NCBI RefSeq assembly: GCF_018362995.1
Contig: NZ_CP074372.1
Coordinates: 1,736,001-1,800,000 of the forward strand
Direction of reading: 5' to 3'
DNA: 64,000 nt
From: Chryseobacterium indologenes
GTDB lineage: Bacteria; Bacteroidota; Bacteroidia; Flavobacteriales; Weeksellaceae
Below are positions 1 to 8,133 of the stretch, in pieces. Made by a program: the position numbers and the translations under genes. Position 1 is the stretch's first letter, and every line of letters starts with the position of its first letter. Under the pieces are notes generated by a model. That model had not been told where the DNA came from, searched no databases, and was given only the letters and a program-made list of their open reading frames with translations.

Positions 1-702
1 TCAACAAAAAAACAGATTGACTTATCAATAACAAAAAGCAATCATCAAAACAGGAAAACACTAGTTAAGATATTCCCTTTTATTACAGAAAACGAAATTT
101 CAGAAAGCCTCACAACGAATACAGCCGATCAGCCTGAAAATGTGAAAAATTCAATAGAAACCATTCAGGAAAAAAATGAAATAATTCAGGAAAATGTAAT
201 CCAGGATGAAGGGCACTATATTCAGAATGCAGGGCTTATTTTGATCCATCCATTTATCAGAACCTTCTTTGAACATTGTAAGCTCATTGACTCAAAAACT
301 CAGCAACTGACGGATCCGGAATTGTGTGCCCATCTATTGCATTATATTGCTACCGGAAAAACAAATGCTCCTGAATACGACATGATTTTTGAAAAATTCC
401 TGTGTAATATTCCAATGCATCAAACGATTAACAGACATGTTAAACTTTCACGTAAGCATAAAAAGCAGGCTAAAAATGTTATAGAAAGTGTGCAGCACAA
501 CTGGGCTCCCATGAAAAAATCATCTGCAGCATTATTACAGAACGAGTTTTTCCAACGGCCCGGGAAATTAGTTATCACTGACGCTGATTACACGCTTACT
601 GTAGAACGAAAAACACAAGATATTCTTCTGGAAAAGCTTTCCTGGGGCATTGGTCTTGTCAAGCTGCCGTGGCAGAAAAAATTCATATTTGTGAACTGGT
701 AA
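1..702 (+). CDS. Contractile injection system tape-measure protein, 3' part (partial)
   Basis: The frame is open from base 1, so the gene starts upstream of the window and 233 C-terminal residues are visible. The only methionine-type start in the visible part (GTG at 142) is internal. Two blocks match the eCIS tape-measure family (Afp14/CIS_TMP): the GLILIHPFI segment, and the closing W-G-I-G-L-V-K-L-P-W run followed by a short basic/aromatic tail. Tape-measure proteins set sheath and tube length during assembly of phage-tail-like injection particles. The AAA+ ATPase gene that follows after 106 bases is the order seen in Afp/PVC-type loci (14 then 15). The family call is from memory of the motif; the N-terminal half cannot be judged. 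Confidence 0.75.
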   Translation, partial: STKKQIDLSITKSNHQNRKTLVKIFPFITENEISESLTTNTADQPENVKNSIETIQEKNEIIQENVIQDEGHYIQNAGLILIHPFIRTFFEHCKLIDSKTQQLTDPELCAHLLHYIATGKTNAPEYDMIFEKFLCNIPMHQTINRHVKLSRKHKKQAKNVIESVQHNWAPMKKSSAALLQNEFFQRPGKLVITDADYTLTVERKTQDILLEKLSWGIGLVKLPWQKKFIFVNW

Positions 703-750
703 TAACAGGTTACATTTTCTAATATTCTGAAACTTTCCCAATCTCTAAAG

Positions 751-771
751 TTGCTGATTTTACATCAGCAA
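751..771 (+). other. Intergenic stem-loop between the tape-measure and ATPase genes
   Basis: TTGCTGAT and ATCAGCAA form a perfect 8-bp stem with a 5-base loop, 37 bases before the ATPase start. No T run follows, so it is not a classic terminator. It may be an RNA-processing or stability element that tunes ATPase level relative to the structural genes. Confidence 0.4.
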
Positions 772-808
772 TCCCCTCACTGCAACCCTATTAATTCAAA
801 ATAAGCTT

Positions 809-2260
809 ATGAAATCTCCTATTAGCCATGAAGACCCATCATTAATAAAAACAAAAATTAATGAAAAAACAGAAATAGTCAATCCCTTATTTCAAGCCAA
901 TACTGTAAACCATCATTCTTTAAATGAAGAAATGAAATGGCTGCAATCCCTTATTGAAAAGCGATGCAAAGAATTATTTCTGGAAGATGAGACAGAATTA
1001 AATGCTGGTTATGAAATACCTGAACCTCCAAAATCAGACGACCAATCTCCTTATTCGGTTACGGTAAACATCCATCAGCTTACTGTTGTGGACAGAATAA
1101 TCTTAGCGCTGGGAATTGCTTCCGCTCATTATCCGTCCATCCTGAAAACATTTGTACAGATAGAAGAAAGCAGCAATGCATTTGCTATTGAGGCAGGTGG
1201 TGAATATGATAAAATCAGCCGCAGTTTTAAACCAACTTTCCAAACCGCACTTTTCTTGCTGGCAGGTAAAGATGTATCGCTGTGGTCACAGTATGGAGCA
1301 CAACTCATCAATGGCAGTGTCCTTTTGAAAAATGACATTATTTACAACCGTTCTTCAACAGAATTTATTCATGGAAAAATTGAATTGGATACCGCTTATC
1401 TCAATTATTTTTTATCAGGTCAAAAGCCACAACTGGATCATGGTTCTTACTTTCCGGGCAGGCTTTACAAATCTGATCTCACCATGGAAGATATTATTTT
1501 GGAAGATAATGTGAGGGAACAGATAAAACCCATCGGACATTATATTAAAGCATTGGAAAACGGCTTTTTCAAAACCAGTGAACATAGCTTCAAACCTGGT
1601 TTCATTGCTTTATTCTACGGGACACCGGGAACAGGAAAAACAATGCTGGCCGGTATTCTTGCCAATGCATATGGTATTGATATGTATCATGTGGATCTTT
1701 CCCAGGTAGTGAGCAAATATATTGGTGAAACTGAGAAAAATCTTGAAGTGCTATTCAACAGACTGCAGGGTAAAAACTGTATGCTGTTTTTTGACGAAGC
1801 TGACGCCTTGTTTGGAAAACGTTCTGATGTAAAAGATGCTCATGACCGCTACGCCAATCAGGAAGTTTCATATTTATTGCAGCGAATAGAAAAATTTGAC
1901 GGATTAACAATTCTTGCTTCCAATTTTGAAAACAATATGGACGATGCTTTCAAGCGCCGTATTGATTTCTCTGTCAATGTAATACGACCTACAGAAACAA
2001 CAAGAAAAGCCCTTTGGGAGCATTATTTACCCCAAAATATAACTTTTGAAAGTGAGGAACTTTTAAAACATTTAACCAAAGAGTACGCTTATACCGGTGC
2101 TAACATCCGAAACATTATGAAAAATGTTGCTATGGCATTGCATGACCGTAACGAAACTTCTATTACCTATTCATTAATAAGCACTTATCTAATGATAGAA
2201 AACGAAAAGGCTTTTGGAAAAAATCAATCCCGTCTCAGTCCATATGTACAAACCCCTTAG
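809..2260 (+). CDS. eCIS-associated AAA+ ATPase (Afp15-like)
   Basis: This 483-residue protein has a family-specific N-terminal region (about 1-230) and a C-terminal AAA+ module. Walker A is GTPGTGKT at about 271-278, Walker B is MLFFDEADALFGKR near 325-338, sensor 1 is the ILASN stretch near 367-371, and an FKRRID arginine-finger region follows. This layout is that of the single ATPase carried by nearly every Afp/PVC-like injection system, thought to act in assembly or cargo handling rather than contraction. It sits between the tape-measure gene and the cargo gene, on the same strand with short gaps, consistent with one operon. All nucleotide-binding motifs appear intact. Confidence 0.85.
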   Translation: MKSPISHEDPSLIKTKINEKTEIVNPLFQANTVNHHSLNEEMKWLQSLIEKRCKELFLEDETELNAGYEIPEPPKSDDQSPYSVTVNIHQLTVVDRIILALGIASAHYPSILKTFVQIEESSNAFAIEAGGEYDKISRSFKPTFQTALFLLAGKDVSLWSQYGAQLINGSVLLKNDIIYNRSSTEFIHGKIELDTAYLNYFLSGQKPQLDHGSYFPGRLYKSDLTMEDIILEDNVREQIKPIGHYIKALENGFFKTSEHSFKPGFIALFYGTPGTGKTMLAGILANAYGIDMYHVDLSQVVSKYIGETEKNLEVLFNRLQGKNCMLFFDEADALFGKRSDVKDAHDRYANQEVSYLLQRIEKFDGLTILASNFENNMDDAFKRRIDFSVNVIRPTETTRKALWEHYLPQNITFESEELLKHLTKEYAYTGANIRNIMKNVAMALHDRNETSITYSLISTYLMIENEKAFGKNQSRLSPYVQTP

Positions 2261-2297
2261 CACAGCAAAATAAAAAACTCATCTAATAACCAATACC

Positions 2298-5200
2298 ATG
2301 AGCAGACACAAAAAAACATTTGCGCCCAGGTCCGGCAGGTCCGATAAGCAAAAAAACAATAATAAAGAGGATAAAGAACAACAAGAGCAGATCATCGATC
2401 AAGACAACAAAATATCTCTCGCAAAAACAGAAGTTACCCAAATAACATATGATCCTTTTAAAAACAGGGCATTCAGTAAAATAGAAAAAAATGGATCTGT
2501 TATTCAATTATTTGATAAAGGGCAGCATGTAGCAGCACTTAATAATGCACTTGAAAAGTTAGGGCATACAGTATCCGAGAACAAAGCTTATTTTGACGAT
2601 AAAACAAGGCTTGCACTCATCAACTTTCAAAGCAATAACGGAATTACACGCTCTGGAATCTTTGATAAGAAAACTTTGTTGAAAATGAATGAGGGAACAA
2701 AAAATTCAGATGAAAGGGAAACAATCAAAAATGCCCCATTACCAAATAAAAAAACAGAATCGGACAAAAGCAATAAAGGGACATCTGAACCTGCATCTCG
2801 TTCAGAATCTAAGCTTGAAAGTCAAGAATTTTTCCAATCATCTTTCCAAACAGGCAAAGATCCTATAAAATTAAAAAAATGTAACCCTGAACACGCACTT
2901 GATTATTGCTTAATCGTCAGCTTCATTCCCACTACAAACATCCCAAAAGGAAATACAATTGAAGGATACGCTATTTATTATCAGGCTGTATATGGTGGTA
3001 GTAAAGAGAATGCAATAAAAGTAGCTGAACGCTGGGGTGAAGACGGTAGAATAAACTTTGCAAGAGAGATTAAAGCAGGAACACCAACAAATGTAAATGT
3101 ACCCCTTGAGAAATATCTTGATAATCTTTTCTTTGGAGCACCAAAAAACGAATCTGCCAGAGAAGCTTTAAAGCAAAAATTATTAGGAATTGTAGACAAT
3201 GGTAAAGATAAAAAAGATGAAAAGGAAATTAACAGAGAAGAGCTTAACAAATTTTTAACCAACGAATACAGTAAAATTACAGAGGATAGTGAATATATAG
3301 CACTAAAAAACAAACTAAAATCATTAAAAGCACCTGAACTATCTCCAAAAGGCAAAAAAGCAGCTGCGATTTTAGAGAAAACCCCTAAAAATAGCGAAGC
3401 ACAAGACATATTAATTGAAGAGTTTGAAAAATTCGGAAAAGAAATGGCTCTTTATATGCTTCAAATTAACAGAAAATTAATTCTTACAGAGGCAGAGAGA
3501 CATGGTATTTGGCTGCCATATGGAGAACATAAAAATAAATTACAGGAACTTAAATCCGGTATAGAAGCTTATAAAAAACAAATGGCTGCTATACAAGCTA
3601 GCCTGCCTAGTTTTAAAGAGCAGCAAAAGCTATATCAAGAAGCATACGATGCTGTTGGCAGGGATCCTTATGCAACAGACATTCATGATCAAAAAGTAAA
3701 TAAAGCATCAGGAATTGAAAGAAAATACTCTGCCAGAAATGAAATTTACAGAGCTATTCCTATTTTATCAATAGGTGATGATTTCAACAATAAAGGGATG
3801 AAAGCCGAAAAGCAAGAATGGGCTCCTGATTGGGAAAATTTTGATTTAAAAACCGACGAACAAATTATATCTGATTTAAAAAACAGCATTATAACACAGT
3901 TGGAAAAAATAAATGAAGCTGAAGAAAATATAATAGATGAAGATTTAGATTTCATTTGGGATTTAGGAGAACTTATTCCTATTTCTATACAACAGGCAGG
4001 TATTTCCAGCAATAAAAATGCTGTGAAAGTCATACAAGATAAAGTACGGCAGGAAGCGAAATATGAACTTATAAAAAATATTATTCTTATAGCCGGAGGT
4101 ATCATTCTTTCCATTGTATCCTTAGGGCAAGCTACTCCATTTTTATTAGCTATTTTAGCCAGCGGAGGTACTTTAGCAATTAGTACATATTATGTAAAAC
4201 AGGAGATTCATGACTATAACTTAAACCAAAGTCTATATGATGCCTCAATACAAGTCGGACAGGTGCTGCAAGGTAACGATCCAAGTTTGGCTTGGCTGGT
4301 ACTCGCCATTGCAGGTGCTGCGTTAGATGCAGGATCATTAGCAAAAATACTAAGATCAGCTAAACCTATTTCTGTGGCGGCCAAAACATTTAATGATGCC
4401 GACGATGCTACAAAAGCATTAGCCACTTTAGAAAGTGATCTACTTAAAATCGAGGGTCTTGAAAGAAAAGTAAGGGAAAATATTATTAAACAGGCTAAAA
4501 TACAAGCCCAACAGCAAAAAATACTGGCTGGCTTTGTAAAAGCAAAACAACTTACTTACGCAACAATACCAGGTTTGGCACAAACAGGCGAATTATTAGC
4601 CAGAGCAGTATTTGCTATTCGGAAAGGAATTGTTACATTTGATAGTTTTGTAGCTGAACTCAAACTAACCAAACTCATAAGCGAGACAGGATTAACCCCT
4701 GAGCAATTGCTTGTGGTTAAAAATACCTTTGAAAAGGCAAAAACTTTAGCCAAAGATGACAAGCTGGCTATCGAGCTTGAAAAAGCAATGGCAGATAATG
4801 ACCTTGTAAAGGTGAAGAATTTACTGGAAGAAACAGATAAAGTACCTTCTAAATTAGTTGAAGACCAAAACATTTATAGAGGCTTTAGCCGTGATTACAC
4901 AAAAGCAAAAAGAACATTCAAAGAGTTTCGGGAGAATAAAAAATATAATTTAAAAAAACAACTTTCAGGCGAGGAGCTTGCTTTAGAAACCGGAAGATTT
5001 GAGAAAAGAAATTTAGCTTATATTGAAGGAGAAATAGATGGGCTTAAATTTAATTCTTCTGATGTTGTAGTAAGTGGCAATAAATACGAAGGAGAAGAGA
5101 TATTTGAAACATATAAAGTTGATAAGAATGGAAATATAAATACTCCTGATGCCTGGAGTAGAGAATTTGATACTGAATACGTTGAATTAAGTAAAATTGC

Positions 5201-5372
5201 TAATAATCTAGGCGCGAAAAAAGGAAAAATATATACAAATATTAAAGGGGAAATTACAATTGCATCAGAATTACCTTATTGCATTTCTTGCCAGGGAGTA
5301 ATTCAAGATTTCAGCAAAATGTTTCCAAATGTAAAAATAAATTTGGTTGACGGAATTAAAAATATGAAATAA
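2298..5372 (+). CDS. Candidate eCIS cargo toxin: PG-binding-like domain plus C-terminal deaminase
   Basis: This is a 1024-residue protein without a signal peptide. Residues 1-60 are polar and basic (K/Q/N/E rich), as in eCIS packaging tails. About 66-132 is a peptidoglycan-binding-like (PG_binding_1) three-helix domain. About 330-520 is charged and helical. Hydrophobic helices at about 591-632 and 660-690 could aid membrane passage. The last 130 residues look like a deaminase-fold toxin tip: a D-T-E segment (E960), then P-Y-C-I-S-C (C995, C998), then VIQDF...FPNVKINL, most like the BURPS668_1122-type toxin deaminases. The usual His before the catalytic Glu is Asp here. Location after the eCIS ATPase and a one-base overlap with a small gene fit a toxin/immunity pair. 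The target base or nucleic acid is unknown. Confidence 0.7.
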   Translation: MSRHKKTFAPRSGRSDKQKNNNKEDKEQQEQIIDQDNKISLAKTEVTQITYDPFKNRAFSKIEKNGSVIQLFDKGQHVAALNNALEKLGHTVSENKAYFDDKTRLALINFQSNNGITRSGIFDKKTLLKMNEGTKNSDERETIKNAPLPNKKTESDKSNKGTSEPASRSESKLESQEFFQSSFQTGKDPIKLKKCNPEHALDYCLIVSFIPTTNIPKGNTIEGYAIYYQAVYGGSKENAIKVAERWGEDGRINFAREIKAGTPTNVNVPLEKYLDNLFFGAPKNESAREALKQKLLGIVDNGKDKKDEKEINREELNKFLTNEYSKITEDSEYIALKNKLKSLKAPELSPKGKKAAAILEKTPKNSEAQDILIEEFEKFGKEMALYMLQINRKLILTEAERHGIWLPYGEHKNKLQELKSGIEAYKKQMAAIQASLPSFKEQQKLYQEAYDAVGRDPYATDIHDQKVNKASGIERKYSARNEIYRAIPILSIGDDFNNKGMKAEKQEWAPDWENFDLKTDEQIISDLKNSIITQLEKINEAEENIIDEDLDFIWDLGELIPISIQQAGISSNKNAVKVIQDKVRQEAKYELIKNIILIAGGIILSIVSLGQATPFLLAILASGGTLAISTYYVKQEIHDYNLNQSLYDASIQVGQVLQGNDPSLAWLVLAIAGAALDAGSLAKILRSAKPISVAAKTFNDADDATKALATLESDLLKIEGLERKVRENIIKQAKIQAQQQKILAGFVKAKQLTYATIPGLAQTGELLARAVFAIRKGIVTFDSFVAELKLTKLISETGLTPEQLLVVKNTFEKAKTLAKDDKLAIELEKAMADNDLVKVKNLLEETDKVPSKLVEDQNIYRGFSRDYTKAKRTFKEFRENKKYNLKKQLSGEELALETGRFEKRNLAYIEGEIDGLKFNSSDVVVSGNKYEGEEIFETYKVDKNGNINTPDAWSREFDTEYVELSKIANNLGAKKGKIYTNIKGEITIASELPYCISCQGVIQDFSKMFPNVKINLVDGIKNMK

Positions 5373-5653
5373 TGAAAATAGGCAGCGCTTTTTATGCAGA
5401 CATTGCAGTAATACAATTTACTCATTGGTTTAATAATCAAAACAATACACAAATTTGTGCATATGCAGAATATAAAGAAGGTGTACCTTTTGTAGAAATT
5501 GATTTTAAGGACACTAGTAAAGAATTAATTTTTAAATATACACTTCGACTTGGAGAAATACAAAACGAGCTATCTCAAAAAGAAAAGTATTCGTTAGACT
5601 ATCTAAAATACCCTCTCCCGCCAAAGGAAGATGACAAATATCGGTTAGATTAA
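5372..5653 (+). CDS. Candidate immunity protein for the deaminase-like toxin
   Basis: This 93-residue cytoplasmic-looking protein has no signal peptide or membrane segment. Its ATG shares the last base of the toxin stop codon, so the two genes are translationally coupled. It is acidic overall, with a C-terminal DYLKYPLPPKEDDKYRLD tail. I do not recognise a family. Assignment as immunity protein rests on position, size, coupling and the hairpin terminator directly after it, all typical of polymorphic-toxin loci. An alternative is a small chaperone or loading factor for the large cargo protein. Confidence 0.55.
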   Translation: MKIGSAFYADIAVIQFTHWFNNQNNTQICAYAEYKEGVPFVEIDFKDTSKELIFKYTLRLGEIQNELSQKEKYSLDYLKYPLPPKEDDKYRLD

Positions 5654-5675
5654 ATAAAATTTAGATTCACCCACT

Positions 5676-5708
5676 GCCACTCGATTATATTGTGTGGCTT
5701 TTATTTTT
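5676..5708 (+). terminator. Intrinsic terminator after the toxin/immunity pair
   Basis: GCCAC and GTGGC form a short stem with a 13-base loop, followed directly by TTTTATTTTT. It closes the eCIS transcript. A TATTTTTG box at 5767-5774, matching the TAnnTTTG -7 element, may restart transcription for the next two genes. Confidence 0.5.
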
Positions 5709-5880
5709 CAAAGATGAGTTTTGCTGCTGTAATTTACATGATAATTTTTTTAAGCATTTTTAAGCATATTTTTGTTTTTAAAATATTTGATTTATAAGAT
5801 TAAACCACACGAAAGGATTATCGGTTACTGGGAAATTAAAAAAATAGAATACCATATAGAATTAGTAATTAAAAATCAAT

Positions 5881-6276
5881 ATGATTAAAATAAACGCAGA
5901 GATAGAAAAGGATGGAGAATCTTTCTTGTTCTATGTAAATATTTCCAATATATCTGAAGAGACATTAAAGCTAAACCTGTCTAATAATACGGGTGGGCTT
6001 GTAAGAGAAACAGTTCATTTATATGATAAAAATAAGGATAGATCACATAAAGGAGTAAGCTATATGATTCCTATAGATGATGTTACCAATCTAACTTCAA
6101 TTGAAACAGGAGAATCTGCTCAGCTTATATTAAAAGCGAAACTTGAAGAAATAGAGAATGACCTTTTTCTCGATTTTAAAGGAGCTAATTTTAATGTCAA
6201 ACAAGATGAAACCTATTATTTTCAAATAGAATATCTTGGTGAAAAATCAAATATGGCGTCTTTCAATATTGACTAA
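5881..6276 (+). CDS. Small protein of unknown function, possible orphan immunity gene
   Basis: This 131-residue protein has no signal peptide. Alternating hydrophobic and polar stretches (LFYVNISNISEETLKL near the start, YYFQIEYLG near the end) suggest a beta-sandwich. No family recognised. It lies 227 bases after the candidate immunity gene and shares its high A+T content and strand. Arrays of small immunity-like genes behind a toxin are common in polymorphic-toxin loci, so an immunity role is possible but is inference from position alone. A TAnnTTTG box at 5767-5774 could drive it. Confidence 0.5.
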   Translation: MIKINAEIEKDGESFLFYVNISNISEETLKLNLSNNTGGLVRETVHLYDKNKDRSHKGVSYMIPIDDVTNLTSIETGESAQLILKAKLEEIENDLFLDFKGANFNVKQDETYYFQIEYLGEKSNMASFNID

Positions 6277-6320
6277 AACACTCAAATTTTGAAGAATCCT
6301 TAGACAAAGATGATTATACA

Positions 6321-6671
6321 ATGACAAATTCGCATGATAAAAAAAACGAAATAACCAGACAAAAATTATTTGATGGCGATGAACAAGAATGCCTAAAAGA
6401 AATTTTTGAAATAGAGAATCAAAAAATTAAATTGATTGATTTTTACAACAGTCCGTTAAGAGATTTAAAAAAAGAAATAGATGATGAAAGTTTTGATACC
6501 ATCGTCAGAGAAAGTGAATTTAATGTAAGAAGCAGTTTCATTGAAAAATATCTATCTAAAGAGGGATTAGAAGTTCATTATCTGAAAAAGAATGATGTGA
6601 TCTATTTGTTTTCATATGGGGAATTTCAGCCCGGAAGGTATATGTTATTTTTAGAAAGCATTTATCAATAA
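6321..6671 (+). CDS. Small charged protein of unknown function, possible orphan immunity gene
   Basis: This 116-residue soluble protein is rich in Lys, Glu, Asp and Ile, probably mixed alpha/beta, with a C-terminal strand-like segment (DVIYLFSYGEF). It starts 44 bases after the preceding gene and probably shares its transcript, which ends at the hairpin just downstream. No family recognised. Size, acidity and position at the edge of the toxin locus fit an immunity or defence-cargo protein, but nothing in the sequence proves it. Confidence 0.5.
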   Translation: MTNSHDKKNEITRQKLFDGDEQECLKEIFEIENQKIKLIDFYNSPLRDLKKEIDDESFDTIVRESEFNVRSSFIEKYLSKEGLEVHYLKKNDVIYLFSYGEFQPGRYMLFLESIYQ

Positions 6672-6685
6672 GTAAAAAATACAAC

Positions 6686-6713
6686 CAGAGCAGATTATTT
6701 CTGCTCTGATTTT
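6686..6713 (+). terminator. Intrinsic terminator
   Basis: CAGAGCAG and CTGCTCTG form a perfect 8-bp stem with a 7-base loop, followed by ATTTT. It ends the plus-strand cargo/immunity region just before the convergent minus-strand operon. I see nothing coding in the remaining bases up to 6963. Confidence 0.7.
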
Positions 6714-6963
6714 GATATCTGATTAGCAACTATTTATTTTCAGAAGTAGTGATGAGTTGTCTGAAAAGAGCATATCTTTTTCAGTCGCTACTTTGCTTTC
6801 TTGTCATTCACATAAACAGAGATACTGTCTATCCAGATTCCCAATACAGGAATATTTCGCATTTTCATATATTGTAATGAAAAGGTATTTAGTGAAAGAG
6901 AGTTTTCTGTTCCAATATAACAAATCAGCAAAATACCCTCTATCTAGTAATTCTGTTCCTGTT

Positions 6964-8133
6964 TCAGGCCTTCAAAGCTTTTTTTAGCCGTTCCAGACCT
7001 TCCATCAGAAGCTGCCTCGGACATCCGATATTGATCCTCAGGAAACCTTCCCCATTTCCACCATACATGGTTCCCGAATTAAGCCAAACCTTACCATCCA
7101 TCAGAAGAATTTTTGACAGCTCATCAGAAGTTTTACCGAATGAACGGCAATCCAGCCAAACCAGATATGTTGCCTCCAAAGGAATCACTTTGATTTCAGG
7201 CAGATATTCACTACAAAAGTTTCTCAGAAATATAAAATTCTTATACAGATAGTCTTTCAGTTCAGCCATCCACTCATGTCCTTTTGTGTAAGCTGCAATC
7301 AACGCTTCCATGGCAATTGGATTAGGATAGCTGTTTTCCTGAAGTTCCAGCATTTTCCGGGTCTGCTCCAATATATTTTTGTTCCTGGAGATCAGATACG
7401 ATATCGGCAGCCCTGAAAAATTAAAAGTCTTACACGGCGAACCACACGTTACCGACTGAAGTTCATAATCCTGAGCTATTGAAACAAAAGGAATATGCTG
7501 ACGGTTATTAAAAATCAAATCAGAATGAATTTCATCAGAAACCACCATCACGTTATTCCGTGAACAAATGTCAGCTACTTTCTCCAGATCTTCTCTTGTC
7601 CAGACTTTCCCCACCGGATTATGCGGATTACAGAACAACAGAAGTCTTGTTTTCGGATCAGAAGCTTTCTTTTCAAGATCATCAAAATCAATTGTGTAAT
7701 TTCCGGCCTCATATTTCAGATCATTGCAAACAATATGACATCCGTAATTTTCTAAAATGGTAAAAAAATGATTGTAAACAGGAGTCTGCAAAATAATATT
7801 TTCATCAGGCTTCACAAAAGTACGAATGATGACCGAAAGTGACGGAAGAACGCCTGTTGCAGGCAAAAGCCACTCTTTTTCTATCGTAAAATGATGATTT
7901 GTTTGCCACCAATCGATAACAGACTGATGAAAATTTTCAGGAATAGTGCCATATCCGAAAATACCATGAGAAACCTTCTCAGAGATAGCCTGAACCACTT
8001 CCGGAGCGGTTTTAAAATCCATATCAGCAACCCACATAGGTAAGATATCAGCCTTTGCCCAGTCCCATTTTACGGAATGACTTCCTCTTCGTTCTATGAT
8101 TTCGTCGAAATTGTACTTCATGTGTAAGGTCAT
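6964..8133 (-). CDS. MalY/PatB-type PLP C-S lyase, candidate EgtE
   Basis: A 389-residue fold-type I PLP enzyme at the normal length for MalY/PatB (about 390). It has CNPHNPVGKVW (about 168-178), the VSDEIHSDL block with the PLP-pyridine Asp (D200), and SPCKTFNFSG with the Schiff-base lysine (K235). The family splits C-S bonds of cystathionine and related Cys conjugates. The upstream start overlaps the transporter stop by one base; M5 is an alternative start. It is the last gene of the egt-like operon. In the classical pathway the final step, cleavage of hercynylcysteine sulfoxide to ergothioneine, needs a PLP C-S lyase (EgtE), and no other candidate is nearby. That specific role is inference; plain cystathionine beta-lyase is the alternative. 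Confidence 0.85.
   Translation of the reverse strand: MTLHMKYNFDEIIERRGSHSVKWDWAKADILPMWVADMDFKTAPEVVQAISEKVSHGIFGYGTIPENFHQSVIDWWQTNHHFTIEKEWLLPATGVLPSLSVIIRTFVKPDENIILQTPVYNHFFTILENYGCHIVCNDLKYEAGNYTIDFDDLEKKASDPKTRLLLFCNPHNPVGKVWTREDLEKVADICSRNNVMVVSDEIHSDLIFNNRQHIPFVSIAQDYELQSVTCGSPCKTFNFSGLPISYLISRNKNILEQTRKMLELQENSYPNPIAMEALIAAYTKGHEWMAELKDYLYKNFIFLRNFCSEYLPEIKVIPLEATYLVWLDCRSFGKTSDELSKILLMDGKVWLNSGTMYGGNGEGFLRINIGCPRQLLMEGLERLKKALKA

Noticed and set aside
2981..3409. 142-codon minus-strand frame, Ser/Phe/Leu-rich
   Set aside because: It is antisense to the Lys/Glu-rich helical part of the cargo gene, which explains both its length and its composition.
6757..6987. 76-codon plus-strand frame after the eCIS region
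   Set aside because: It runs into the convergent lyase gene, has no family-like features or ribosome site, and follows a terminator.
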